The notes beneath the pieces are model-generated. The model saw nothing but the letters and a program-made list of their open reading frames with translations, ran no database searches and had not been told where the DNA came from. 64,000 nucleotides of DNA from Norana najaformis (lineage: Eukaryota > Annelida > Clitellata > Crassiclitellata > Hormogastridae), in NCBI GenBank assembly GCA_964023275.1, contig OZ029923.1, positions 6,987,729 to 7,051,728 on the forward strand, written 5' to 3'. Shown one piece after another: positions 42,641-53,467 of the stretch (position 1 is the stretch's first letter; each line of letters opens with the position of its first letter). Made by a program: the position numbers and the translations under genes.

Positions 42641-42764
42641 AATGTTCAGCTGCACAATATGTCAACCTCTCATCCGAGCGCATTATGTAAAACTGTACCA
42701 ATTGCTGAATTGTTTGCGATTTCAGATCCTTCAATCCCAGAACTACATGTAACTGCCTGACCTT

Positions 42765-42910
42765 TAGATCTCGACCTTAATCCGAACCTGACCGTAGCAC
42801 TCTCACCTAATTTGTTTTGACTAAGCGCCGCCTATGAGAGTGTCCTTGAATAAGCTGGTTCTCGCTATTTAGTTTTTAGGGTATGGAAGAAATCCGAAGA
42901 GGACAGTTCG
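42765..42910 (+). repeat. LINE-alpha 3' UTR, diverged
   Basis: GATCTCGACCTTAATCCG, TTTGTTTTGACTAAGCGCC and GAATAAGCTGGTTCTCGC match LINE-alpha, with an extra insertion before GAATAAGC. The ATTACG tail is lost. Confidence 0.65.
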
Positions 42911-43870
42911 CATACTATCATCTATCTTGGGCCGATTGATGATAAAGACTAGTTGTCCAAATAAATAAATCGACGGTCAGCCGTCAGGGTACCTACATAA
43001 GATTGAAATCTTTAATATTTACTATCACTTAGCACCAATATAATAGCAAAATTTATTGCAGTCGCATTGGAGGTCCAATATATCTACGACCTTCCATTGT
43101 TCGATCTAAGAAAATTCTAGAAATTCCTCGAGTCAATCGTGAATTCTGGATAGTACCAGATAGAACAATATAACACATTGTGTTTTCTTTTGGCAGTGCG
43201 TTGAGCTAGGACTGAAAAAAGCCCACATTCCAAAGAATCATTCAATACCAAAAGGAACATTATGGTCAGATTTTTAGTGCAGGGTTTATAGACTTGTGGA
43301 GTGGTTGGTATGACAGTTCTGTCTCAGTGGGCACAGTCTTAGCCTTTAAGAAGAAACTAGGAAGCATTGGCTATTACGCATTCCCGGTAAATTTGCTGTG
43401 ATTCTAACATAGATTATATGTCTTCTGAACAACTTGAACCCTTTGTAATGTAATGTCAATATTATGTATTCAAAATAAGCATAATTTATATAGCCCATGT
43501 GTGCATGTAGCTGGACAATTGATGGTGAGAATTCCTGGTCTATGTTGCACTGAGGACGACAAAATGGCAACAGCCGAACTAAGAGTTTGCACCACATGGT
43601 TGCGCTTAGCAAGTGACACTCCCTGGGCTGGTCCAGAGCTTTGGAATTCATGCCATATGCGCTATTTTATTAGATTAGATGGTAGAAAATGCGGCGAGAT
43701 GATATCCCTCAGGCCACCAGGCCCACATGTGCAGGACCGACATGCCTTAGAAGGCCGCCAGTTGGTATGAGAACCTCTCTATAATGGGCGGCGGTCGACG
43801 CCACTCCAAAGACCCTGGATAGCCGTAGCATCACCAAATCCGAAATTTTCCGGTTGCAGACGGTATAATG
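42911..43870. other. Unassigned sequence
   Basis: A tail-like TATGCGCTATTTTATTAG lies near 43657. No gene is recognised over about 950 bp. Confidence 0.4.
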
Positions 43871-44018
43871 TAACTCCGGAAAACAGACATAAATGCACGA
43901 AATCAAAATCAGACTTAAGAAATAACTCCGGAAAACAGAACTAAAGGCACGAACATTAAAATCAGACTTAAGAAATAACTCCGGAAAAATAGACATAACG
44001 GCACGAAAATTAAAATCA
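43871..44018. repeat. 52-bp tandem repeat, three copies
   Basis: TAACTCCGGAAAACAGA starts at 43871, 43923 and 43976. CACGAAATCAAAATCAGAC-type text fills the unit. Conserved apart from small indels. Confidence 0.92.
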
Positions 44019-44159
44019 CTCCAGAATTATCAAGTAGCAAATTCCGCCTATGACGAACTAATCTATCAAAACGAAAAAGTCATGTCAACAGGAAACATCT
44101 TGGTCGCCGCGATACCTAACAATCAACGTTGCATAAAAGCACCTGTTCTTATGCATCGG

Positions 44160-44470
44160 AGGATCAAGACTTTAGGCGGAGGAATACAAATAGAGGAGCA
44201 AGGTGGAGGAATACAGGCAGAGGAACAAGGTGAGATAAGTATGATGAAGTTAGGTAATGTAACATAATGATTGTTATGGTAAGGTAACAACGAATAGGTG
44301 AACGCAAACGCTGGAGTAATAATCCATCCACCAGGTAACCATTATAAGATATTGCAAGATATATAAGGTATGGTAAAGTAATGGCGAATAGGTGAAAGAA
44401 CAAAGCAATAAGAAGCATAATGGTAAGGTTATGCCGAATAGGTGATAGAGCAAAGCAGTGAGCCATCAGT
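44160..44470. repeat. Imperfect tandem repeats (GGAGGAATACA and GCGAATAGGTGA units)
   Basis: GGAGGAATACAAATAGAGGAGCAAGG is repeated once at about 44180-44232. Then TGGTAAGGTAA-, CGAATAGGTGAA- and GAGCAAAGCA-containing units recur at about 44276, 44371 and 44421. Confidence 0.75.
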
Positions 44471-44879
44471 TAAAGTAAGGTCAGATATGACATGAGGTAA
44501 GAACATATATCAAATATCAGGGCGGTAGTAATGAGCTATAAGATCGACATATGCGTCGTGTTATTAAAACGTGTGGAGCCTTGGAAGCGTGTGCATTCGT
44601 TCGTTGTTCGTGTGGCGGTGTATATATGTCGGAGGAATTTTACTGTCATGAATTTATGATCGTGATCTCATGTATCCCATATTGGACACGACTTCCGCGT
44701 TTCCGTGCAAACGTTATGGCTGCTATTCGCAGGATTCAACTGCTAATAATTTCGATTAAGTGCACACGGTTACACGGCCGTAATATGCAACATTATACAT
44801 ATGTGAACATGCGTATTTTACACAAATATATACCACATAATGCCACATAGAGATACAAATATATGTATCTATAATAGCA
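44471..44879. other. Unassigned sequence
   Basis: The open frame at 44551-44850 has no recognisable motif. Confidence 0.35.
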
Positions 44880-45172
44880 TATATATATGCATGCGTTTGT
44901 ATGTATGTATGTATGCATGTATTCATGCGTTTTCATGTATGTATGTATGTATGTATGTATATATATATATATGTATGTATGTATGTGTGTATGTATGTAT
45001 GCATGTATCCATGCGTTTTCATGTATGTATGTATGTATGTGTGTATGTATGGATGTTTGTATGTATGCATCCATGCGTTTGTATGTATGTGTGTATATGT
45101 ATCAGGACCAAGCAGTTGCAGATCCCGCTTACTTACTTACTTGATTATATATGGGGTGGGAGAACAGTCTAG
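44880..45172. repeat. (ATGT)n with a 104-bp segment duplicated at 48914-49025
   Basis: The ATGT array carries three ATCCATGCGTTT-type inserts. From 45069 to 45172 the sequence (ATCAGGACCAAGCAGTTGC, AGATCCCGCTTACTTACTTAC, TATATATGGGGTGGGAGAAC) is nearly identical to 48914-49025. Confidence 0.9.
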
Positions 45173-45690
45173 ATGAGAGTCAAAGTTATGGCGATTGTAA
45201 GGAATAGACACAATGAGAAAAGAAAACACATTAACTTAGGGACCAGCTGACGATAGTATGCATATTACAATACAACTGTAATCTGATAATGCCCTCTTTA
45301 CGAAGTTCAGAAGTACACATGGAAGCCGGGGAACAGGAAACATTAAGAACCATAAATCAACTGGAAGAAGTAAGATTATGTATGTATGTATGTATGTATG
45401 TGTATGTTTCTACAGAATTATGTTTGTATATATGTCTATATGCATAATATTCTCAGCTGAAGTCACAATTTTAGAACCATGTTTCAGCGCCTTTGTGAAG
45501 TTTAAAATGCGCTATATAAATGTTCAGCTGTGCGCATACCTTATACAATGTCTATATATAACATATATACACATAAGTACTTGTAGACATACATGTATGC
45601 ATAATGGATATTTATAGTCCGCCCAATTTACGGATATTTAAGAAGCACGTGCGCATGAGTGTTTATGTGAACACTACGTTTACTAATTAA
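45173..45690. other. Unassigned; tail module at 45485-45530
   Basis: CAGCGCCTTTGTGAAG then AATGCGCTATATAAATGTTCAG is a pair of tail modules. A short ATGT run lies at 45376-45405. Confidence 0.5.
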
Positions 45691-45699
45691 AGTTAATTA

Positions 45700-45935
45700 A
45701 TATGTTTGTCATCCTTTTTGTTCTATTGTTATTGTAACTGGTATTTCGCAGATTACTCATTCACCATTATATCTTGTATCATATATCATAGGTGTCTTCA
45801 TTTAGGGGGATTTTATTCCTTCGGAGCTGCCGTTTGCCTCCTGTATTTGAGAATTTGTGTACTCTTATCACTAAGTTTGATTGTTATTATTGGTGGAAAT
45901 AAAAATGATTGATTGATTGATTAATTGATAAATCT
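45700..45935 (+). repeat. Possible LINE 3' end with (GATT)n tail
   Basis: GTTATTATTGGTGGAAATAAA, then AATGATTGATTGATTGATT. AATAAA followed by a GATT microsatellite is a typical end for several animal non-LTR retrotransposons. No recognisable ORF2 text precedes it, so the identification is tentative. Confidence 0.45.
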
Positions 45936-47769
45936 ACAGCAGTTGATATAAACATTTATGTGTGCATGTATGTAAACAGTATGAATATATTTATATAGAT
46001 GCATATACGATGTACACATATATATATATATATTTATGTATGAATATTTATTTTATCGACTAGAACCTGAGAGAGATGATCTATAAAATGCCTATTATAG
46101 GCCTATTGGAAGAGGAAAACCTTAGAACGTCCGAAAATCTATGCAATCTGATATATTTATTTGCCTTTGTTCCGTCACCAAGACACCAAAACACACGAGC
46201 TTACAACATCCACAGAGCTATAATCGATACCTCTAAGCACAGCATATCAATACGAAAACATAGGCACAGCCTGTGTCTAATACAATTCTGCTACATAGAA
46301 GGATTATTAATAGAACAGTAACAAAATACATGCACGGCCTATACGTTAAACAATAACATATCATCATGTCTAAAGCAGGCTAAAGGGATACTAGAAAAAA
46401 AGGACTTTTAGTTTGCATTAGAAATATTCAAGATACTGTTTGCTAAGGATAATTTTTTTAAATCTTGAGGGATCATATATACCTCGAGTTAAAAAAATTG
46501 TTAAGTTTAACAACAGCAGAAAACGAAACTCGAGCAGAACACTACTCTCAATTAGATGAACAGCAAACAAGAAAGAGGACCCAACCAGTAAACGTGTGTT
46601 TCCTTTTCCCACCCTCGTACAAGGATGTCATTAATATTCATATGCCTCAGTCGCAAATACTCATTAATATGCATACGATTCAGCCTATCAGAGCTTCCGA
46701 CAGTTTTGCATTTTTTCATCTGGAAAATGGCGTCCGTAACTATCTGTCAATTGTGCGGTACCGATTTTGACTTTTGCCAAGTCTTACTTTATTGCACAGT
46801 ATAAATGCTATTTTACATTTACAGTTACAATAACCACAGCACAGTGTGTTGATCCATGAAGTATTGAGTTATTACGTATGGGTGACTACTTAAAATCTAG
46901 ATATTAATGACATCCCTGTATAAGATTGGGAAAAGGAAGTAGGCGCCCAGCAACAGACAAATCTCTCGGAAATTTCAAGAAGTCAATAATGCTGAACGGA
47001 TTATGTATCACTTTCGTTTCTGCAATCTGTTTGACTTCAGAAACCACAGCCATAAAGCATAGGACCTTCTGATCTCTCTCACTCTGTTTGTTTATTTTTT
47101 CTTTGTTTCTGTTTCTGTCTCTCTGTCTGTCTCTCTCTCGTGGACCTCTCTCTCTCTCATCTCTCGGATTCTGACCTTGCCAAACCAATGGATTATTGCC
47201 ACTGGTTACAATTTCACTTCGTTAGACGCCTTCTGTGTTACGATGCATTAATGCATATACACATCACCCATACACACAGATATATGCATGCATGCAATGC
47301 ATATATATATACTGTAAATACATATATCAACCAGAAACAGCCGTCGGAATGTGTTATTCTTAAATTATCGAACATGTGTTTCTATATTTTTTGTTGTGTT
47401 CAGCGGATAAATAATCTAATTTCTTATTTAGATTTACGACGTCTGTTCATTTGACGGTTTTGTGTTTTCTGACAAATAGGTTTTATTTCGCACCTGCATT
47501 CGGTTTTATGAACTTTGGACCTAATTCAGTGTGCATTTTATTTTTACAGGTAGCCGGCGTATTAACCTAATGAGCCTCGATCCACTCAGTAGGATTGTTA
47601 ATACAAATTTTAGCAACGAACATTCACGGCTGGCAGTCTTCCTGTTTGCTAGTGTTGATGAGTCACCAGCTAAAGGTCTCGCTCTTTTCTGCGTATGTAA
47701 AATCTCCTTGCCAAAGCTCACTGCGGTGTTTACGTGTTTATCGCTTAGTTAGTTAGTTTAATTTGTAAC
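45936..47769. other. Unassigned, about 1.8 kb
   Basis: Contains (TA)n at 46018-46032, CT-rich sequence at 47095-47160 and a tail-like AGTATAAATGCTATTTTAC near 46798. At 46724-46733 AAAATGGCGT resembles a YY1 site over an ATG. I see no confident gene. Confidence 0.4.
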
Positions 47770-48045
47770 TGTATTCGCAGATTTATGTAGCGCCACTTCA
47801 AGAGGAACTCATTAGTGGCACTCCTGATTTGACGACACGAACCGTCATCGAAGGGAATAGTCTTCGAGTGCTTGGGGAGATGTGGTAATTGAGTTCATGC
47901 CGCAATTTGCTGGGTAACTTATTCCAAAGATATGGGCAGATCACAGTGAAGCTTTATTGTTACACTGTGGATGTTCGGGTCAGCGGGTCAATCAGGTAGC
48001 CTTGCACATCAGAGCAATGAAATCTGTAGCCTGGGATTCCAAACA
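47770..48045 (-). pseudogene. LINE-beta ORF2 C-terminus and 3' UTR (downstream half)
   Basis: The minus strand reads FTVICPYLWNKLPSKLR, an ORF2 C-terminal motif. The 3' UTR GGAGTGCCACTAATGAG, CTTGAAGTGGCGCTACATAAATC and an ATTACAGTT-like end follow. It is continuous in strand and order with 48300-48590 once the LINE-alpha insert between them is ignored. Confidence 0.7.
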
Positions 48046-48222
48046 CTCTCTACCGTAGCCGTCTGACTGCCTGCCTGATTCTTGGATCCTGACCTGGAAC
48101 CGAAACCATGTTGTCTATCGATTTTGCTTTGACTCAGCGCCTGTGAATGAGGTGCACCCGCGACTTAGTTTTCGTTGGGCGCTGTAGAAATCTCGAGGTT
48201 ACGGTTACCGTTACGATGAGAC
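48046..48222 (+). repeat. LINE-alpha 3' end nested in LINE-beta
   Basis: GATTCCAAACACTC (decayed ORF2 end), GGATCCTGACCTGGAACCG, TATCGATTTTGCTTTGACTC, TGGGCGCTGTAGAAATCTCG and (GTTACG)3. It has opposite orientation to the flanking LINE-beta halves. Confidence 0.75.
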
Positions 48223-48299
48223 CGAGACGTATGACTCCTTAAAGTGGAGCACAGAATGCAAGACAGTTACGCATGAGCAACGAAGTATGCATGAGTAAC

Positions 48300-48590
48300 C
48301 AGTGCAGTTCCTCCTACATAAAGCTGGGGAAATGCCAAACAAGAATGCCACCGATCGGCCAGGCCGCAGCATTTAAAACATACTGTAGCTGATTAATGTG
48401 AGGAAGAGTTAAACTTCCATAAATGGGATTGCCACAGTAAACCCTGGTGCATGAGAATGCTTGCATCAGGGTAAAGGGGGCTTGAGTAGCAAACGAGAGG
48501 TATACTGCGCGAACCTGCCACAGGTGGTAGAAGCGTAATCGACATACAATCTTTACATGCAATGAGAAATTCTCTTATGGAGGCTAACAT
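48300..48590 (-). pseudogene. LINE-beta ORF2 fragment (upstream half)
   Basis: On the minus strand, RFYHLWQVRAV, IYGSLTLPHINQLQ and VLNAAA with IGGI match the CR1-type region after the RT domain (compare CFYHLRQLRTI, LQSVLNSAARLIGGI at 61822-62274). One or more frame breaks occur. It is 5'-truncated near 48590. Confidence 0.8.
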
Positions 48591-48775
48591 GTATTGAATT
48601 TGCGATAATGGTAATTGATAGAAGGTAACTGTCTTAAAAACCCTCGAAATGAAAACTTTAAATGAATTCGAAGCAATTTTTAAAACGCCTTAAGAAAAAA
48701 TTGAGCAATTACCCCAAAACTTAATTAAAACTGAGAATATAAAAACTAAAAGTCAAAGGTTTTAGTTATTATTAA

Positions 48776-48806
<31 letters not shown>

Positions 48807-49165
48807 TGTATATATGTATGTATATATGTATGTATGTATGTATATATGTACGTATGTATTTATGTATATATATGTATGTATGCATGTGTGTATGTATGTA
48901 TGTATGTATGTATGTATCCATGCGTTTGTATGTATGTGTGTGTATATGTATCAGGACCAAGCAGTTGCAGATCCCGCTTACTTACTTACTTACATGATTA
49001 TATATGGGGTAGGGGAACAGTCTAGTCTAAAACATACAAACACACACATACATTTATACATACATACATTCATACATACATATATATACATACATACATA
49101 CATTAATACATACATACATTCATACTTACATACATACATATATATATACACAACATACATATTTA
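48776..49165. repeat. (ATGT)n, duplicated 104-bp segment, then (ACAT)n
   Basis: The ATGT array covers 48776-48945. The segment shared with 45069-45172 covers 48914-49025. The CATA array covers 49030-49165. ATGT before and ACAT after gives large-scale self-complementarity. Confidence 0.93.
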
Positions 49166-49367
49166 GAACTAAAACTAAAGAAATAACGATATCTTTTCAA
49201 AACTAAAACTTATGATGTAAATAATATATAGCAAATATGACTAAAACTGAACTCTCTTCCAGCAAACTTTCGCTTTTTGCAGAATCTGTGTTGACCTTTA
49301 GGCTTCGACTAAAAACTCATCTTTTCCTGGACTAAATTCCTCCGTTGACTGTTTCTGTGTCTTCTCC

Positions 49368-51780
49368 GACTTTATCTCGGACTTTATCTCGGACTTTATC
49401 TCGGACTTTATCTCGGACTTTATCTCGGACTTTATCTCGGACTTCATCTCGGACTTTATCTCGGACTTTATCTCGGACTTTATCTCGGACTTTATCTCGG
49501 ACTTTATCTCGGACTTTATCTCGGACTTTATCTCGGACTTTATCTCGGACTTTATCTCGGACTTTATCTCGGACTTTATCTCGGACTTTATCTCGGACTT
49601 TATCTCGGACTTTATCTCGGACTTTATCTCGGACTTTATCTCGGACTTTATCTCGGACTTTATCTCGGACTTCATCTCGGACTTTATCTCGGACTTTATC
49701 TCGGACTTTATCTCGGACTTTATCTCGGACTTCATCTCGGACTTCATCTCGGACTTTATCTCGGACTTTATCTCGGACTTTATCTCGGACTTTATCTCGG
49801 ACTTTATCTCGGACTTCATCTCGGACTTTATCTCGGACTTTATCTCGGACTTCATCTCGGACTTTATCTCGGACTTTATTTCGGACTTTATCTCGGACTT
49901 CATCTCGGACTTTATCTCGGACTTTATCTCGGACTTCATCTCTTGGCTTTATCTCGGACTTTATCTCGGACTTTATCTCGGACTTTATCTCGGACTTTAT
50001 CTCGGACTTTATCTCGGACTTCATCTCGGACTTTATCTCGGACTTTATCTCGGACTTTATCTCGGACTTTATCTCGGACTTTATCTCGGACTTTATCTCG
50101 GACTTTATCTCGGACTTTATCTCGGACTTTATCTCGGACTTTATCTCGGACTTTATCTCGGACTTTATCTCGGACTTTATCTCGGACTTTATCTCGGACT
50201 TCATCTCGGACTTCATCTCGGACTTCATCTCGGACTTTATCTCGGACTTTATCTCGGACTTTATCTCGGACTTCATCTCGGACTTTATCTCGGACTTTAT
50301 CTCGGACTTTATCTCGGACTTTATCTCGGACTTTATCTCGGACTTCATCTCGGACTTTATCTCGGACTTTATCTCGGACTTTATCTCGGACTTTATCTCG
50401 GACTTTATCTCGGACTTTATCTCGGACTTCATCTCGGACTTTATCTCGGACTTTATCTCGGACTTTATCTCGGACTTCATCTCGGACTTTATCTCGGACT
50501 TTATCTCGGACTTTATCTCGGACTTTATCTCGGACTTTATCTCGGACTTTATCTCGGACTTTATCTCGGACTTCATCTCGGACTTTATCTCGGACTTCAT
50601 CTCGGACTTTATCTCGGACTTTATCTCGGACTTCATCTCGGACTTTATCTCGGACTTTATCTCGGACTTTATCTCGGACTTCATCTCGGACTTTATCTCG
50701 GACTTCATCTCGGACTTTATCTCGGACTTTATCTCGGACTTTATCTCGGACTTCATCTCGGACTTTATCTCGGACTTTATCTCGGACTTTATCTCGGACT
50801 TTATCTCGGACTTTATCTCGGACTTTATCTCGGACTTTATCTCGGACTTTATCTCGGACTTTATCTCGGACTTTATCTCGGACTTTATCTCGGACTTTAT
50901 CTCGGACTTTATCTCGGACTTTATCTCGGACTTTATCTCGGACTTTATCTCGGACTTTATCTCGGACTTCATCTCGGACTTCATCTCGGACTTTATCTCG
51001 GACTTTATCTCGGACTTTATCTCGGACTTTATCTCGGACTTTATCTCGGACTTCATCTCGGACTTTATCTCGGACTTTATCTCGGACTTTATCTCGGACT
51101 TTATCTCGGACTTTATCTCGGACTTCATCTCGGACTTTATCTCGGACTTCATCTCGGACTTTATCTCGGACTTTATCTCGGACTTTATCTCGGACTTTAT
51201 CTCGGACTTCATCTCGGACTTTATCTCGGACTTTATCTCGGACTTTATCTCGGACTTCATCTCGGACTTTATCTCGGACTTTATCTCGGACTTTATCTCG
51301 GACTTTATCTCGGACTTTATCTCGGACTTTATCTCGGACTTTATCTCGGACTTTATCTCGGACTTTATCTCGGACTTTATCTCGGACTTTATCTCGGACT
51401 TTATCTCGGACTTTATCTCGGACTTTATCTCGGACTTTATCTCGGACTTTATCTCGGACTTTATCTCGGACTTTATCTCGGACTTTATCTCGGACTTTAT
51501 CTCGGACTTTATCTCGGACTTTATCTCGGACTTTATCTCGGACTTTATCTCGGACTTCATCTCGGACTTCATCTCGGACTTTATCTCGGACTTTATCTCG
51601 GACTTTATCTCGGACTTTATCTCGGACTTTATCTCGGACTTTATCTCGGACTTTATCTCGGACTTCATCTCGGACTTTATCTCGGACTTTATCTCGGACT
51701 TTATCTCGGACTTTATCTCGGACTTTATCTCGGACTTTATCTCGGACTTTATCTCGGACTTTATCTCAGACTTCATCTCT
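49368..51780. repeat. 12-bp minisatellite GGACTTTATCTC, about 200 copies
   Basis: A 2.41-kb array. By hand count there are 48 units, then a one-base phase shift at about 49936-49950 (CATCTCTTGGCTTTATC), then about 153 units. Almost the only variation is T/C in the middle (TTTATC or TTCATC): about 33 C units by hand count. Because 12 is a multiple of 3 and no stop occurs, frames on both strands stay open up to 829 codons (Lys-Ser-Glu-Ile, Val-Arg-Asp-Lys, Ile-Ser-Asp-Phe, Leu-Ser-Arg-Thr). I do not regard these as genes. On the minus strand each T unit contains AGATAA, a WGATAR site. Confidence 0.98.
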
Positions 51781-51839
51781 TGGCTTTTGACGGGAATCAC
51801 CCGGGATCTTGGCATGCACATAGACTTTGCTTAGCAGCG

Positions 51840-51905
51840 ACCATCGACTGCTATGTTTTGCAATATCACAATAGCGCTGTAAAAGTTCTTGGATTATTAT
51901 TACTA
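51840..51905 (+). repeat. T-repeat-like tail
   Basis: ACCATCGACTGCTATG, ATAGCGCTGTAAAAGTTC and a TTATTATTACTATTA tail, directly joining the following ACAT array. Confidence 0.6.
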
Positions 51906-51907
51906 TT

Positions 51908-52048
51908 ATACATACATACATACATACATACATACATACATGTAACCTAAAACATACAAACACACATACATTCATACATACATACATTCATACATATATA
52001 TATATACATACATACATACATACATACATTTATACATACATACATGCA

Positions 52049-52082
<34 letters not shown>

Positions 52083-52290
52083 CAGCGTACATACATACAT
52101 ACTTACATACATTCATCATACATACATACATGCAACCTAAAACATACATACATACATTCATACATACATACACACATACTTACATACATACATAAATACA
52201 TACATATACAACCTAAAACATACATACATACATTCATACACATGCATATACACTCATGCATATACATGCACACATTCATATACACATTCT
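51908..52290. repeat. (ACAT)n microsatellite with AACCTAAAACATAC units
   Basis: CATACATA with a recurring ATGCAACCTAAAACATAC insert at about 51941, 52131 and 52208, so a higher-order unit of 75-190 bp exists. Confidence 0.94.
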
Positions 52291-52499
52291 TGCATACATA
52301 CTCGTGTCTGTGACAGTTATAAGTGTGCATGATATCTTCGTGATCTAAACGGTGTCACCTGACTCGTGACTTTCTTCTCTAGGTATTCGTCGAATTCTTT
52401 CTAAGATCATGTTTAGATTCCCGGAACACTTAATAGGAAGACGGGAGTGTTTTCATTTTAATATCAGCTTCCATTTCCTCTGGCAAGAGTTAAAAGTCG

Positions 52500-52513
52500 C
52501 CGCTAGGTGGCAG
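52500..52513 (+). promoter_or_regulatory. CTCF-like core motif
   Basis: CCGCTAGGTGGCAG fits the bilaterian CTCF core consensus CCRSYAGGKGGCRS at every position. It lies in a repeat-poor, GC-richer patch just right of the ACAT array. Binding is inferred from the motif. Confidence 0.5.
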
Positions 52514-53319
52514 CACGAGTGCCACACCATGGCTCGTTGCCAAGGAGATGATTGTGAGGCGTTCCAGCTTTCCGCTTCTCCGGGCACGTTGTCAGGTGCA
52601 GTGGCGAGATTCGGGCAGGTGCGCGAGGGAGTGGATTGTTTCGTTACCATGGTGCTAATTCTCTTACGCTTAAGTCTTTATCCTATCATGGCACTTGGCC
52701 AGGTCAAGTGATTACGCCGAGGGCGAGGAGTTGCTGTTGGTTGTTGAGCGACAATGGATGTTATTCGTTGTTTATGGCGACTGTTGTTTTGCGTTTTTAG
52801 TCCTCGTTCTTTCCTGGCACGTGACGAAAGACGCCAACTGCCGGATATATACGAACATCTTCGATTTATCCGACACTGTCGTTCGTCTGTGGTTATGTTA
52901 TTGCTATGTTGATCTCACGAGCCGAACATTAGCAAAAATTAGCGTAGCCTCTTTCTGCGGTTTGTTCAGGAAATCATCTAATTTTACCGAATCCAATCTG
53001 ATTTAATCTAATCCGATATGATCTGCCTCACGTGACCTGACTGACCTTATGAATGACCTGACCTATTCTAGCCTAGCTTAATCTAGGCTAGGTAATGTAT
53101 GAAAACAGCAGCCAGTAATATTGCTGATACATCTAGACATCAATTGTCTGCTAACTCAGCACAGTAGCTGTGGCTTGCAGCCAGATATTGTTGTAGCTTT
53201 TGAAGAAAATTTTATGGATCAGGCTACAAGGAGTGCTTACTGTTATTAAATAGTTTACGTCAATGCGTGTACTAGCCACGTTAGTGTCTGCCACTGGCGA
53301 ACATTACTTTTAATAGTAG
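52514..53319. other. Repeat-poor patch with X-box-like motifs
   Basis: GTTGCCAAGGAGAT (52536-52549) and GTTACCATGGTGCT (52643-52656) resemble RFX X-boxes. Open frames of about 100 codons (52409-52711, 52695-53006) lack recognisable motifs. A loose AATC/GATC repeat lies at 52985-53090. Confidence 0.4.
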
Positions 53320-53467
53320 CAGTGGCGGATTTAGAGCTCTAGGCGCGGAGGAGGGTTCGCCCTACCGGCGCCCCTCAGACCAGACCCGTTGTAGATGGAC
53401 TGCCAGAATGTGGCGCTCCTTTGAAAATGCCCTTGCCCCCGCGCAAGCAATCCTGGATCCGCCACTG
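53320..53467. mobile_element. hAT-like MITE, 148 bp
   Basis: Terminal inverted repeats CAGTGGCGGAT and ATCCGCCACTG close a non-coding 148-bp element. The interior (CAGACCAGACCC, GACTGCCAGAATGTGG, TTGCCCCCGCGCAAGCAATC) matches 62657-62826. The CAGTGGCGGAT terminus is typical of hAT-superfamily non-autonomous elements. I do not see a clean 8-bp target-site duplication. Confidence 0.8.

Noticed and set aside
49332..51834. Open frames of 829 and 615 codons on both strands
   Set aside because: They follow from a stop-free 12-bp repeat (a multiple of three). They exist in several frames on both strands, and non-repeat residues appear only at the ends.
52409..53006. Two overlapping frames of about 100 codons as a small gene
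   Set aside because: No recognisable domain, no repeat-independent support, and one begins at a non-ATG codon. They sit on a motif-rich, probably regulatory, patch.
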